NCBI GenBank assembly: GCA_020744425.1
Contig: JAGMUV010000011.1
Location: 310,001 to 374,000, forward strand
Reading direction: 5' to 3'
From: Dactylonectria macrodidyma
Lineage: Eukaryota > Ascomycota > Sordariomycetes > Hypocreales > Nectriaceae
Length of the DNA stretch: 64,000 bases
The translations under genes and the position numbers were made by a program. The notes under the pieces were generated by a model, which saw only the letters and a program-made list of their open reading frames with translations, was not told the origin of the DNA and did not search any database. This document shows positions 10,111-23,185 of this stretch, in pieces; positions within the stretch are counted from its first letter, which is position 1; each line of letters opens with the position of its first letter.

Positions 10111-12272
10111 AGTGATGTAACTAATGCGATGACAGCAGCAAGAGGGGGGAAGAACGGCGAGGACAGCGAGGACGACAGACTACAAGCTATAGGGTAGATT
10201 GAATAATGAGGCCTTGGGAGCGCTGCTCTGGCAGCGAGATGGTTACATGTGTGGGAGATCTGCTTGGACAAAAGACCCTGATCCCTGGTATAGAAGAGCA
10301 AGTATAGGAGAGGCGCGAGGATGCACGAGAAGGCCAGCTCACCACAGCAGTTGCGCTAACTGTGCCATGAGACTGATCTCGACCTACGTTTTCATCAACG
10401 AGGTAGTGGTATGTAGTGAGTGATATAGACGTCGAAGCTCGTTGCAAGATTACAGGGTGTTTGCAGCTGCAGCGGTGCTGGCTGTGTGGCTGCAGGTAGG
10501 CTGGCTTGGAACAATCTTTACAGCACACATAATTTATGCTTCGCTCTGCTTGGCATGGGAAACATGAGGACTGTGGTCGGGCGAGTCGGCAGACGCTGCC
10601 GATGTCGAATGATGAGCGAAGGAATCATGAGAGAGGCGGTGGCCATGACCAAGATAATGCTCGACGTGTATTGAATTAGTACCGCAACTATCAAACACGA
10701 GGTAGGCGCTATTTGCTGGTACTGGCTTTGTCGGCACAGGCGCCTAGAGCATCGCAGAATCCGACATCTGACTGACAGCTCATAAACGAGAGCAATATTG
10801 TGGAGTGAGCCGTTGGCGATTCACCACGGGCCATCGCTAAGCATGTTGGCGGTTGGATCACGATGGAAGCCAGCCGTAGTGGCCAAAGTATCTGTGCCTG
10901 CTGCGTTGTAAATAGTAAAGAGCAGTAAAAAGCAACCCGTCTGGTCTATCGCAGCTCCGTTCTGACCATCATGTAGCGTCTGCCGTCTCTTGGCGATCCC
11001 GGGCCCCGGAGGTGGGGCCGTGGCCGGGAGATCGGATCTGGGCGAAACGCCGGACTCGCTCGCTACGGCGCACGGCTAGGCCACATGCCGGAGCTGAGCA
11101 CGATATGAACAAGGGTTTCTCGGGATATTCTTTTGTTCCCTGTCGGTGGATATGAGTCTGGCTAGAAGCGGTCGCCAACGTGAGGGTGTCATGAACCGAG
11201 CCGACCTTTCCGTTGGACTGCAGGGCAAAGGTGCTGTAAAAAGAACCGCCCCCGCCCAGCCATGGTCAGTTCACCGTTGTCGACGGAATGTGAAGAGAGC
11301 TAAAGGAGTGACGGGCTTGAAGGCGGCGGACGGTCAGCTTCAGTCTTGACAGCGCCATGCCAAAAGAAGACCAAGTTCGTTTCTCTGCACTACCGAAGGC
11401 GCCACAACTGGGATTTGCTGCAGGGGTTTTTGGACCTTTAACCCTGCGAGCTGGACCATTTTGGCGCCCAGACTGGCTTGACTGGAAATTTGGTTGATGA
11501 AATATTACTTTTCAAAATATAATGATTGGACAAGTGTTTCAGCCACGGCCGCTCTGTCCCTGTCCCTGTCCCTATGGGTGCCGCGTACGAATATGCAGTA
11601 GTGGGTGAGGCCAGAAAAGTGGGAGGAGGGCCAAAAATGATGCAAAACATGCAGAGGTGCAAAAGGTCCCTGCAGTGGTGATTAGGTGGTGGCTTTTGCA
11701 TGCACCTCTTGGTTTATTACACTTCTCGCCATGGTTATCGCGGATAAAGTTGTGTGGAGAGTCTTTGAGAGTGAAACATCGAAGCGTAAAACATCCCGGC
11801 CTACGAGGCTTGCCCGTTCTTCACGAAGTGGGTGCCCGAAGACGAGGGCTAGGATGTGTTCCTTCGGGGAAAAGGAGAGATGTTCCTATTCACGTACGTA
11901 GCGGTATACGATGAGGTATTTTGAGTATGTTGGCGTTGATTTTGGAGGAATCTGTGACGGTGGGAGTCATAGTGTTGCTTGCCAGCTTGACCCTGCTATG
12001 TAGTGTCACCATGCTCTGTCGTGTTCTTTGCCGATCTGGGAGAGCATCCAGTCGGCAGATGAAGGCTGGAATGGATTAGGGTTCTGCATGACTTAGAGTT
12101 GGCTGCGGATGCTTCCCTCTGCCAACTGGCGCACGAGAGAGTGCTCTCCTGGCATTGTCTCGTTATCATGGCTGAGTCTTGTCGTGGATGGGGTTTTATA
12201 GCCTCCATCTGTATAGATGCAGCAAGCACTACGTAGCAAATAGGCACCACCACCAAAGCAATACGCGATTAT

Positions 12273-12301
12273 CTATTACTCCACGAAGTATGGAGTAGTA
12301 G
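12273..12301. repeat. short inverted repeat (hairpin)
   Basis: CTATTACTCCA and TGGAGTAGTAG are complementary over 11 bp with one G:T pair and a 7-nt loop. No neighbouring gene makes its role clear; it may be a remnant of a small transposon end or chance. Confidence 0.5.
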
Positions 12302-13051
12302 AGCAAGTCTTGTCAACCCCTGGCACCCTCATAGTCCGTCCACCTGTCTCTTCACCTTGGCGACCTCGTTTCGTCCAGACCCTTCCATGTCGGGGTCATC
12401 ACAAACGACTTTCCCTCATAACGGGATCCCTCCTCAGACGCTAGAGCCCCCCAGACCAACCTGACCCTTTGCCAAGTCGGGCAACGGCTGCTCAGGAACC
12501 GCAACGCCATAACGCTAGAAGCCCAGCGCAGGCGCTAACGCAGACTACTGTACATAACTCCCCGTAGTTAGGCACAGTTTATTAGTTGGCTACGCGGCAA
12601 GAATGAGCACAAGGGCCAACTGCGGCAAGGCAAATCATCGCACTGACCGTATTCCAGGCCCGGCTCTACTGCTTCGTCTTGCGGTGGGTGGACGACGATG
12701 AAATGACAAGAACAGCTTTTGCTTCACCGCCCCCTAAGTCAGCCCGGCTCAACCCACCACAAAATGTACCCTTCCGAGAGGCCACCGAGAATGCGACCGT
12801 CATGTCGACATTTTTGGTGCGCCAACGCGGTGCTGGAATACGAGACGCGGCACATTGTCACATATGCAAGGCGCTTCGGTGGGCAAAGCAAGAAAGGGCG
12901 TTTGGAGAGGGAAGAGGAGACGACCAGGGGGGGTTGCTGGGCTGGTTGGGCTATTGATAGAACCATGACACGGCACAACCCTCGAACCATGTCGATACTA
13001 CAGTGCCAGTACAACATGCCCTTCTTCAACGGGGCGTCATAGCACTAACAT

Positions 13052-13071
13052 GTAGGTAGGTAGGTAGGTAG
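13052..13071. repeat. TAGG microsatellite
   Basis: Five consecutive copies of a GTAG/TAGG tetranucleotide. It lies in non-coding DNA about 1.1 kb upstream of the peroxidase start. Confidence 0.8.
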
Positions 13072-14131
13072 CACTGTAAGATTTCCCCTTCTTCCCCTGG
13101 GCCGCCTCTTACAAAAGGTGACCATGAGAGAGAGGCCCGAGAGTGAGGCCAACGAGGCGCAACGCCGCTACGCCCGCCTGAGACCCGTGATAGGGCAGCC
13201 AATTGCCGCATTGGGAAATGAGCTGCGACCTATCATAACACCCTTTCCATCCATTGCAGCCCTCGCAAGTTGTCGCCTTTGTTTTTCTTTTGTTACTTTG
13301 TTCATTGTGACCGGTATAGTGATATTCAGTATAGATGGCGGCGAGATCGACACGGGTGCTGACATTTCGGCGTAGTGGTAGACGCTCGAGACTCTAGTAG
13401 TAGTAAAATAGCGGCGTCCAAGTCCATCCTCTTCCTATACATAGTAGAACGCCTTCAGCTGGCGCTAACTGAGCTGGAAATAGCTTCCTCAGCCTCCTTT
13501 TCATTCACCAAGTACATCCACCCATACCACGCTGAGGGATCGCCCCTAGGGATCTCGGCAGCAAGACGATGGGCCCGAAACGGGTCACTCGTCACAAGCC
13601 CTCTCTCAGCCTGCTGCTCTTCACCCGTCCTACCGTGACCGGTTAACCCTGCGGAAAAAGAGGCACCCAGCTATTCGTAAAAGAGGCTAGTGCCAGGAAC
13701 AAGGAACGCCACGAGGAGAGCGGCGGGCCGGACAAGGTCTGTGGAACTGAGATGCTGGACGACTGTTCAGCCTTTCTTTCCTTCAGGTCGGGCGAGCGAA
13801 GGGTCAGCACGCTTTCCGCTGCTCCTTGTTGGTCCGTCCAAGCGCCGGGTGTATATGAACCCCCCCTTGGCCTGCCCTCTTGGAATATTTCTTGTCAGGT
13901 TCAGTATCTGGTGAGGCCATCTCGAGTTTCCTTGTCCAGCAGCTGCTCTGCTTTCTTTCGTTTTTCTCTCTGTTCTTGTCATTCTTATCTGTCACTCGCT
14001 ATACAGATCCTGTTCGTTGGCTTCGGCTTATACACTCGCTTCATTACAACTCAACATTGCAACCTGCACTCATATCACACTCGCTATCTTCTTCACCCAT
14101 AACCAATTTTAACACCGGACCCTACACAATC

Positions 14132-15489
14132 ATGAAGTTCACTACCATTCTGGCCACGGCCCTCGCCGTCGTGCCCCTTCCCGGCGCCACAGCCCGCCCC
14201 AGCATGGAGGAAAAGATCTCAGAGCTCTCGGCCCGCGCGTGGAACTTCAACGACTTCGACTCCAACCAGGTGCTCGGCGACCTGCGCTACCTTCAGTGGT
14301 GGAAGCTGTCGAGATCTGGCCGAACCATCAAGAAGATCCTGCAGGGCAGCGGCAACCCGCAAAGCCGCGAGCGGTACTGGGGCGTCGCCCGGCTTGAGTC
14401 GAACTGGTGCCGTCGCGATACCTGCTGCGTGTGGAAGTACATCTCCGACGAGCTCGAGGAGCTGTTCCGCGGCGACTCGGGCCGCTGCTCCAAGTGGGCG
14501 CGCTTCGCTATCCGCATGGGCTTCCACGATGCTGCTACCTGGACTCTCGCCGGTGAAGCTGCTGGAGGAGGTGCTGATGGCTCTATCATCTTGGGCGGCG
14601 AGCTGGGCCGTCGCGAGAACAGCGGCATTGCCGACATGGGCGCCAAGTACCAAGAGATCTACGCCAAGTATCACGACACCTACGGCTTCAGCGACGTCAC
14701 CTACGCCGACCTTATCCAGATGGGTGCCAACATCGCCACCGTCGTCTGCCCCCTCGGCCCTCGCGTGCGATCCTGGGTCGGCCGCAAGGACAGCAGCACG
14801 CCGGCGCCTAAGAACCTGCTTCCCAGCCCCTTCTCCGACGCCGACACGCTGATCCGGCTGTTCATGGACAAGACGATTGGTCCGGACGGCCTCATCGCTC
14901 TGCTCGGCGCTCACACCACCTCGCAGCAGAACTTTGTCAACAGGACGAGAGCTGGCGACCCTCAGGACAGCACTCCTGGTGTTTGGGATGTCCTCTACTA
15001 CCAGCAGACCCTCGGCCAGGCCGCCACTCCTGAGCGTGTGTTCATGTTCCCCAGTGACATCAACCTGTCCAAGCACCCCCGAACTGCTCCTGCCTTCCAG
15101 GCATTTGCCGGTGCTGGTGGCCAGGGCATCTGGAACGATGTAAGCACTCCCCATCTCTCCAGTTTCATTGCAACATACCCCTAACACTTCACCCCTCACA
15201 GGACTACGCTCGCGAGTATATCCGCCTCAGTCTCCTCGGTGTCAACAACATCAACCAGCTCACCGAGTGCACAAAGGTGCTTCCCCAGCCCGTCACCAGC
15301 TGGGCCGCCCCCGACCAAGGCCGCGTCAACAAGTGGCTCGACAGCGACGACTACTCGTCCAAGTCCAAGGAGGTCTCATGGGAAGTCGAGAACGGTTACG
15401 AAATCTCTACACCATCCGACAAGATCCCCGGGTGGTCCGGTAACCGTCCGCGTCGTCACCGCAACAAGTGGGGTGGTTTCACCTGGTAA
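14132..15489 (+). CDS. secreted class II (ligninase-type) heme peroxidase, AA2-like
   Basis: Two exons (14132..15139, 15202..15489) give 431 residues; the intron has GTAAGC/CAG borders and phase 0. The start at 14132 opens a signal peptide (MKFTTILATALAVVPLPGA). The distal heme pocket is WARFAIRMGFHDAATW, with Arg128, Phe131 and His132, followed by the Ca-binding Gly-Ala-Asp-Gly (residues 147-150). The proximal heme ligand is His261 in ALLGAHTTSQQNFVN. This order matches fungal class II peroxidases, which use hydrogen peroxide to oxidise phenolics, Mn(II) or other reductants outside the cell. I cannot assign Mn or lignin specificity from sight. The C-terminal extension after the catalytic core is unusually basic (GNRPRRHRNKWGGFTW). 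The frame upstream is open to 13880 but lacks a signal sequence. Confidence 0.88.
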
Positions 15490-16964
15490 AGAGCACCTAC
15501 GAACCTCTCACTAAGCGTTCATTTTGCACATTTCCTCTTACAAAAGCACACGCGCACATTTCCACCCGTTCCAGTTCAGAGCGGGACCAACATGATAATC
15601 TATCACAATCTTATATAATTTTGATAATGGAGGAGGATTGAATGAGACATGGAACTTCGGGACGGCGTTGATTTAATGGTTCTCGAACAGGCATGTGCGG
15701 AATCACAAAAGATAGGAACCCATTCGGATATACTCATCCGCTAGTGCCTAATATAAATACATATATTATTCTTCATGAAGATATTTCCTTAAATTTTCCC
15801 TGCGTCTAACTTGATATGATGTTGCTTCTGACAGCACCCGGAGGTCGGACCGGAGGTTGTGGGGTTCGTGCCGGTGAGTTGCCCAAATAGGCAATCCCTC
15901 AAACGCAACGCACGACCCATCGCCGGATCGTCGCGGGATATCCCATCAGCACGAAACTCACACAGACCCTAGGGGATTCTAATAGGTTGAAGCGCCTGTC
16001 AAGTAGGCAAGTACAAGGAATCAATTAATGGACTTGGTAAAGAGGAGCCCAATTCAAAGAGTGATCCGTGGTGCTTGGCTTTCATCCGAACTTCGGCTCC
16101 TCGTCCCTCGGTCGGTGTGGTTTCATCAACGGATACATAGCCAACCAAGGATTTTCTCTGTGAGAGACTATTAGATCACAAAGGCGGGCCTGGCGTCTGT
16201 GATCTAGCCGACTGCTTCAGCGTCCATAGGAATGTCCGGTACCTCGAACAAGCTTGCGGTAACAAAACCACATCCATCTAACCCGAGTTAACACTTCAAG
16301 ATGAGAGTATTTGTAGAATCCTACATCTCAACCAATACGCGCATCAATACCAGTCACGGAAACCTCGACAAGTCTTCATAAGTGAGCAAGGAAAATGGCA
16401 TCGTTGAAGAACCTAGCCGCGGAGGTCTACCCCATCCGCATGTGCACTCAAAACGCCAGCCAAACCGAGACGCCTGCTATCCAGCCCTTGCCTCCTATCC
16501 CCTTCCCGTTCCCTTCCCCTTTCAAGACAGCCTCCCATTATCCCAGGGCCTCCAGCAACCGGGAAGCAGTTCCGTGTCCAGACAGGACCGAAAACATCCC
16601 AAAACTCGAAAAAAAGGACAAATAAAGAAAAGGATATGCACTTCCAGAAGGAGGTTTTCAACAACAAAATACAAGGATCTAGCGTCGGGCCCTAACAAAA
16701 ATATAAGACGGAAAAAGCGAAGGCGAAAGAACGAAAGCTGAAGAAAAGCACAGGCCCAAAATATATGCGGCCGTGGAATGCGGGACGAGTCCTCTAATGC
16801 GCCAATATCCATGACGGGACGTCGCTTGTGAATGCTCACTCAAATTCATTGCGAGATGCGCTGCATCATCATCATGAAAAACTTGCGTGAATCCATCATC
16901 GTTGTAACGGCAAGCCGTCTTTTTTCACCATCAGTCATGTCGGAAACGTTGAACGTGTCCCGAC
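15490..16964. other. intergenic region, 1.5 kb, convergent
   Basis: Lies between the 3' ends of the peroxidase and ASE1 genes. No coding signal, RNA gene or repeat is supported; short open frames near 16400 are low-complexity (Pro/Ser/Lys) and lack family signs. Confidence 0.45.
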
Positions 16965-19370
16965 TTAGTAGGCATCCTCGTCGGTCCACTCGCTCCCTGA
17001 GATGATGCGGTTACCGTCCTGGTCGATCATGACCGGTCCACCGTATGAAGCTGAGGGAGGGATCCCTCGCATGCGCTTAGATTGGCTGCTTGTTGGTCGG
17101 TGGCCCTGCTCAGGCGTGAAACGCTTCCCTCGTGCTGCTTGCAACTTGGCATAGTATGCATCTGAAGCATCCATCTCGGGCTCACTGTTGTCATCATACG
17201 TCTCCCAGTTTTCTGATCCGGAAATGTTGGTTGATGAGAGCGAGGTGCCCGAGATTTGTCGAGGAGGAGGTGCCTGGCGGTAGCTCTGGTGTGAGGGTCG
17301 GATGGAGGCGTACCGTTCATCGTAGCTATCCTCGCTATAGCTGTTGTGGGTGTTGTAGGACTGGTTGGAGTTGGAGCGAGAGGTTTGGGAGGCTCGGTCA
17401 TCGTAAACATCTTCAGGCTCGACATGACGAACGATGCTCGACGCTAGACCAACTGACTTGTAAGGGTTCATGGGAGCCTTGAACTCGGGAACGGGCACAA
17501 GGTCTCGCATCTTGGGCGGCGGGGCTCTCATGAGGGCGGGAGCTTGTCGAAGGTTCTCGCTTCTTGACTCGGGTCGAGACCGCTCGGGTGAGTTGTTGCC
17601 ATGCTTCATGTTGGATAGAGGCACTCGCGCTGGGATTCGTGAAGGGCTGCGAGTTGGGCTGTCTCCCCTGTTGGAAGACGCAGGCTGAGCCTGGGGCTGG
17701 GGCCTCTTGTTGGGATGACCTCCTGCAGTGGGAGTCTTGGTCATGGATCGAGGAGGAACAGCCTTCGGCGCAACACTTTTGCTGGCTGCAGACTTGGGTG
17801 CCTTGACGGATGAGGGCCCATGTCCCGCAGGCGTCTTGGAACGAGTTGGGGGCGCGTTCCTTTTGCTGCCGTCGGTGGCGTCAATCTCATCCAGATACCT
17901 CTCGCCAAAGACTAAGAATGGCCTGCCATACTCGTCCTCCCACCTTGAGAGCACCTTGCGCAACTCAGCAGTGACCTTGGGTAGCTCCTTGGCGATGCGC
18001 TTTCGCATCTTCTCCTCACGAAGGAGCTTTCCGGGATCTCGCTTCTCTCCCTTTTGACCGCGTGCCATGAGTCGCGATGCATCCTGACTCGACGAAGCAA
18101 GCTCATCACGCTCCTTGATCAAGCTCTTGTGCCTGTCAACCATGACCAGAGTGGGGGCACGCTGCTCCTTCAGTGCCTCGAGTCGTGCGACCTCTCGCTC
18201 GTGGGCCTCAAGAAGCGCATCACTATACACGTCGGAGAAAGCTGGGGTGAACTCAAGCATCTCATCCTCGCTGAAGTATAGTGAGTCCCACAGTTCTTGC
18301 AGCTTGATACGTGAGTCCTCGACAAAGAGATGAAGGTTCTGACGCTTCAGCTCATTCAGTCGTGATAGCTCGTCTTCAAACTCGTTGATCTGACGAATAC
18401 CGCAACCGCGGTTTTGGTTGAAAAAGGCCTTGGTCTCACTCTCGTCAACGCCAAGCTTGGTCCAGAGCGCCTCGACAGCCGCCTTGAGATCTCGGAGGCG
18501 CTTCTCTCGGTTCTTCTTCTCGTCAGAGAGTCTGTCGCGCTTGGTGCGGAGTCGGGAGATGTCCTCCTCGTGAAGGCCGAGCTGTTCAGGAGCGTCTCGG
18601 TAGTACTTGACGATGGCGCCGTCCTGTTGCGCTTGGGGAATGCCGAGCTCGGCCCATAGTCCGATGATCTGGTCGCCAAGGGCTTGTACCGTAGCTATGC
18701 GACGAGTATACTCTTCATATACACGCGTGAACTCGCTGTCAAGCTTGTCGACGTAGGATGGTGATAGATCGAAGTTGGGGGGGATGGATTGGTTGGGGCC
18801 TGTGGGAGGGAGCGCGATCTGAACAAACGTGGCTTCGAGATGTGATGAGTATGATTCTAGTGCTTGGACGAGCTCTGTGGATCAAAGTGTTAGTGAATGA
18901 GAGGACGGCGCTATGGGAGTGAGGAAACATACTCTTGACTTGCTCGAAGCGTTCTTTGTGAAGGCGGCTGATTTGAACGTGCTTCTCTTTGAGGACTTGC
19001 AAGCACCTCAGCAGAGGGTATGTGATGGTGAGGCTATCATCATCCTGATAGTCTCGTCGGTTCTTAGGGTCATCGAGTGACGACTCCATTTGACGGACGA
19101 CAGTGATGATCTTCTTGGCCTCGTCGATCATCTCCTTCTTCTCCTGCGTCACAAGCCGGACTTGGCTGGTGAGTGCTTCGGAGAGAGCTGAGAAGAGCTA
19201 CCGATGCGATCACGGTTAGCGACTGATAGCCTATCTGGACTTTATAATCGGACACCTACCTCCTCCTCGCGAGCCTCGCGCTCATGGTCGGGAACGCCAA
19301 TCTCATCGAATAGGCCATGCAGCTGGCCGATACTGTTATTGACCTGCTGGGCCAAGTAACTTGTGTCCAT
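16965..19370 (-). CDS. ASE1: anaphase spindle elongation protein Ase1/PRC1/MAP65
   Basis: Three exons, complement(16965..18874, 18933..19197, 19260..19370), total about 761 residues; introns have GTATGT/CAG and GTAGGT/TAG borders and restore one frame. The N-terminus (SYLAQQVNNSIGQLHGLFDEIG) is the MAP65 dimerisation start. A long coiled-coil follows, with paired repeats LWAELGIPQ and LWTKLGVDESE typical of the spectrin-like rod, and LWDSLYFSEDEMLEF. The segment WEDEYGRPFLVFGERYLDEI marks the microtubule-binding end. The C-terminal 300 residues are disordered, Ser/Pro/Arg-rich with many S/T-P sites, as in yeast Ase1, where Cdk1 controls binding. The protein crosslinks antiparallel microtubules at the spindle midzone. 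Confidence 0.93.
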
Positions 19371-21703
19371 GGTGGAGAGTATGCGGTTGATGTAGGTGAA
19401 AAGGAACGTAGGAGGATTGTGATATGGACCGGGTGGTCGGTTGCGATTGCCAGGCAAGGCAAGATATGAGATGCGCAATCAAAACAACAGGTAATGGAGC
19501 TTCGACCGAGGAGGTCTTGAATCGGATGGGAGAGTTTACGTGGGGTGGATATAACGTATGGTGGTGGCTGTTTCGATGCGCTTCGTGAACGGCATTCGTG
19601 ATTTGTTTACTTTCTCTCCCAGTAGGTCATCGAGCAGCGGCAGAGTCGTCAGGTCGGGTAGGGCATCCTATGGGCTGTGCGAAGCTGAAGTCGTCACGAA
19701 TCCATCCACCAAGGGTTCGCGATATTTTGAGAGAGTGAAGATGATTTGGAGAGAGTGAAGCGTGGGAGAAGGAGAGAGTGAGTTGCGAGAGGAAGTGAGA
19801 CAAACGGCACAGCAGGCAGAGTGTATTCACGGAACGGGATGAGTGGGCTGCACGGCGCCTAGGCGTTCGAGGCTTGGAGGGAGGGATACTGGGCGAGTTG
19901 TCATGGCAACACGGCGGACCCCAGCTGGGCCACAGCGTCGCAACCAGTGCGAATCCCTGTGAATCCCAGCGGATACAGGGCCACCCAGGCTATTTCGGGT
20001 CCGTGTTTCAGCGCCTCTACCCCGCTGTCGCACTTCCGCTGGAGCTGCTGGAGCACTGTTAACAGGGCACGATGATCAGTGAACGATACCGAGCACCCGC
20101 TAATACTGCACTGGACCATTCCCACTCCTCGTCACTGGCAACGGCTTGCCCGTCCTTCGGGCTTCATCCTGGCAGTCGAGAATAATCCCGGCCATCCCAT
20201 TCCCTCATCGGTATTGGCTTTTGACCCATGGAATCGGCTCACTGCTGTCTGCGACAGCGTCAGAGCGCCGCGGTGATTGGATGTCCCTCGACTGATTTCT
20301 TGGCCCATGTCGGACGGACGCAAGGACGCCGTTAGCAGTCACCGGAGCCTCTGGCAATTTCGACTCTCTTTGCTTTTCCGGGGACCCAGGCAAGACGAGG
20401 GATAGTGCTCCCTAATTACGACATCGGGATTATTCGTATGCACATATTCATTGCGGATGGATGAAGGCAAGCATTAAATAGTCCTCACCTACGTTTATCC
20501 AATGTACAGATATGCGAACTGGAGTGTTCGTGCGGGCGGCTACAGAGACGGCCACGAACCCGCAGTGACCTGCACTGCACTGCACTGCCCACCCGATCTG
20601 TCTCTGTCATGCTTTGCCTTGCCCTGCCTTGCTTTTACCTTGCATGTGCAGTCGACAAAGAGTCCGGTCCTGCAAACCATCTCTGCCATCCACAGCAACC
20701 CACAGTGACCCGCGTGTTGACGCGAGACGAAAGAATAACAAACGAACTCTGTCGTCACTGGTGGCCTCAAAACTGCCGAATTGGGAAGTGTTCCAGCTGA
20801 CAGCACCATGCTGCATCTTGCAGATTCACCGACGAAGCATGTATCGACACGGTATCAGCGCTTTTTACACCAAGTTATGAGGCCCGCCGAGTGTCAATTG
20901 ACACATGGGGGTCGAGACGGTTAAGCATCAATAAGATCTGCGTTAATCCTGGCGCTCAAACCTGTCCTTGACCGCATACTAAATGGTATTCTCCATCAAT
21001 GGCACAATCGGTCATGAGGGAGAAAAAACAAGATTCTCGGGTTGATTGTTTGGATCGTAGACCCAGAAACCTGCAGGTCATGAGCCCCTCCCTGCTAGCC
21101 ACGCCCCGATCAGATCTGCCGGCATAAAGCCTCGTCTATGTGCAGCCAGTTGCAGGCCTGATCTGGAAGGCTGAAAGGTAAACAAACCAGCAGCAAACCA
21201 AGCGGATTGGCGCTGCTGACGATGCGCTGCATTGGTGTTGCACCCGCGACGCATCCGCATCCGTCAGGGCGAAACGGCGGCTTGGAGAGAAAGTGGGGTT
21301 GGCATGGAGCCCCGAACTTTGCTTTGACAGTGGACACTTTTAGAGACGGGATGTAAACAAACCCCCTCATCAAACGTCACACTGACCTTTCACTCCAGAC
21401 AACGCAGCCGGCCAGACTCGCCTTCACTTTCCTTGTCTCTGCCGTTTTCACGTCTAGTTGCGATTCTGGCAAGTAGAAACTGATACCAGCTTTAGATCTT
21501 CAGGTTTCATTCATTTCGGGTATGAGATGAGGTGCACTCTCCCTCCAGATCATTCTGCTTCCATCTGCAATGTCGGAACCACTCTCAGGCACGGTTGGTG
21601 TTTGCGTTGCTTCTGCTCAACTCATTTTGATTACATGCAGTGCGCCACGGCGCACCACCAGCCTTTCATCCCACACATAATTCCGTCTCGTCGTAATTAT
21701 TTT
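19371..21703. other. intergenic region, 2.3 kb
   Basis: Upstream of ASE1 and downstream of the sulfatase gene. Both strands were read; frames are short and lack domain character. A CTGCA/CTGCC simple repeat lies around 20570-20640. Nothing else is supported. Confidence 0.4.
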
Positions 21704-23185
21704 TCACCGCTGCGGGTACCCAGCAACGTCTTTCGTCCCTGGGTTGTCAACATCGAAATCGAACCGGTCCGGGATCTTCAGCCCTTCCCTCTCGTAGTCA
21801 TACTCCTTGAAAATCTGCACCGACATGCCGTCTCTCCACAACCAAAGGTCCTTCGTCTCCGCCTGCCACTTCTCCAGCGCAGCGCGCATGCTCAACACCC
21901 TTTCTTGGTGCGCTGGTTCGCTTGCGAGGTTATGGATCTCGTCGGGATCTTGATCAATATCATACAACTCTTCTGGAGGTCGACAGATGTAGCTTTTTAG
22001 TGTCCGTTTCCCGATCATCGCAGGCGTGGACTCGGTCCCTGAGTTCCTCATACCCTCGAAAGAGAGCGACGCGTAAAGGTCCATGGCGAATGGAAAGTCC
22101 AGCTTCCAGCACACATTACGATGGTACTTGTACCGTCTGTTTCGCATATATCGCGTCGGCCAGAAGTTAGTCACCTCGTGAAAGGTGTGCGACCCGAACA
22201 CATGGTCCCACCCGTGCTGTGCCGCGGTAGCATCGGCTACGGAGAGGATTGATCGGCCGCGGCGAGGACCCTCGGACCCATCGGGAGGCTGCAGGTCCGT
22301 GTGTCCGGCCCAGTCCAGAAAGGTGGGCAACACATCAATGTAAGACACCATGTTGGTGTTCACAACTCCGGCAGCCTTCCCGGGGACACGAAGGAGAAAC
22401 GGCAGTCGAACGCCCGCGTCGTACAGTGTTGTCTTCGAGTTGACAAATGGTGGGCCGTTGTCACTGAGGAACAGAACTAGGGTATCATGAGCGAGCCCAG
22501 AACGCTCTAGAGCCTGGAGAACTAGCCCTATTCCTTGGTCAAGTCGGTTGATTGATCGGTAGTACTCGACAAGTTCCTGTCGCACTTCGGGGATGTCTTG
22601 CAAGAATTGCGGGATCTCCACATCCTCTGGTTCAAAGAAGCGGTCTTTCAAGCGAGGATCATAGTTGCCATCCACGTTGCCGAACCCACCACGGGTCGCT
22701 AGGACTCGGTGAGGATCAATGTACCCAATTGTCAGGAAAAATGACCTGTCTTCGGCTTTGGCTTCTTCGAAGAAAGCCTCTGCCTTGTCAGCGATCTTTG
22801 CTGTGTCCCTCGAACCGTCCTCCCTGCGCGTCTGCCAAGGGTATTTAGAAGCCGGGGCGACATGTATTTTCCCTAGAATGCCCGTCTTGTATCCGATCTT
22901 ATTGAAAACCTCAGGAGCAGTCTCGACGTTCGCCGATGTTTGGAATCCGTTGCGTGAGCCAACAAGCCCATAGCTTCCGTTTTCATGAGTGTGTAAACCG
23001 GTGTAGAGGGTCGTCCGACTACCGCTACACGAGGCGGTGCTGGCAAAAGCCATGTCAAATCGCGAGCCAGAGGCGGCGAGCTTGTCTAACTCCGGTGTCT
23101 GTAACGCCTTACACCCATAGCAGCCGATTTGCTCACGGCCGAGGTCATCGGCAATCAAGAGGAGAATGTTCTTTGAAGGTGCCAT
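21704..23185 (-). CDS. type I sulfatase (arylsulfatase/sulfamidase family)
   Basis: Single exon of 493 residues. The N-terminal LLLIADDLGREQIGCYG supplies the Asp pair (13, 14) of the metal site. The sulfatase signature CSGSR (Cys53 to Arg57) is the C-x-x-x-R formylglycine motif, so Cys53 should be oxidised to the catalytic formylglycine. A later FLSDNGPPF provides the second metal-binding Asp/Asn pair. There is no signal peptide, so the enzyme is probably cytosolic or acts on imported substrates. The layout, with SDNG and the end FDVDNPGTKDV, resembles heparan N-sulfatase-like fungal sulfatases, but the natural substrate is unknown. It lies 322 bp downstream of, and on the same strand as, the tandem zinc-cluster regulator gene, then an MFS transporter, suggesting a shared function in using sulfated compounds. 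Confidence 0.88.
   Translation of the reverse strand: MAPSKNILLLIADDLGREQIGCYGCKALQTPELDKLAASGSRFDMAFASTASCSGSRTTLYTGLHTHENGSYGLVGSRNGFQTSANVETAPEVFNKIGYKTGILGKIHVAPASKYPWQTRREDGSRDTAKIADKAEAFFEEAKAEDRSFFLTIGYIDPHRVLATRGGFGNVDGNYDPRLKDRFFEPEDVEIPQFLQDIPEVRQELVEYYRSINRLDQGIGLVLQALERSGLAHDTLVLFLSDNGPPFVNSKTTLYDAGVRLPFLLRVPGKAAGVVNTNMVSYIDVLPTFLDWAGHTDLQPPDGSEGPRRGRSILSVADATAAQHGWDHVFGSHTFHEVTNFWPTRYMRNRRYKYHRNVCWKLDFPFAMDLYASLSFEGMRNSGTESTPAMIGKRTLKSYICRPPEELYDIDQDPDEIHNLASEPAHQERVLSMRAALEKWQAETKDLWLWRDGMSVQIFKEYDYEREGLKIPDRFDFDVDNPGTKDVAGYPQR

Larger units (their letters stand above)
10111..14131. other. 4.0 kb gene-poor region with the peroxidase promoter at its right end
   Basis: No convincing gene on either strand; the longer reading frames have no domain character. 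Small structures seen are a CTGTCC triplicate near 11558-11575, an 11-bp hairpin at 12273-12301, and a TAGG microsatellite at 13052-13071. The last few hundred bases before 14132 are pyrimidine-rich with GTATATGAAC at 13851, a weak TATA candidate for the peroxidase gene. Confidence 0.4.

Noticed and set aside
13880..14131. N-terminal extension of the peroxidase
   Set aside because: It would bury the clear signal peptide that begins at 14132.
14219..15199. 326-codon open frame antisense to the peroxidase gene
   Set aside because: It is a shadow of GC-rich third positions in the peroxidase exon; its translation has no domain, and the plus strand has clear family motifs.
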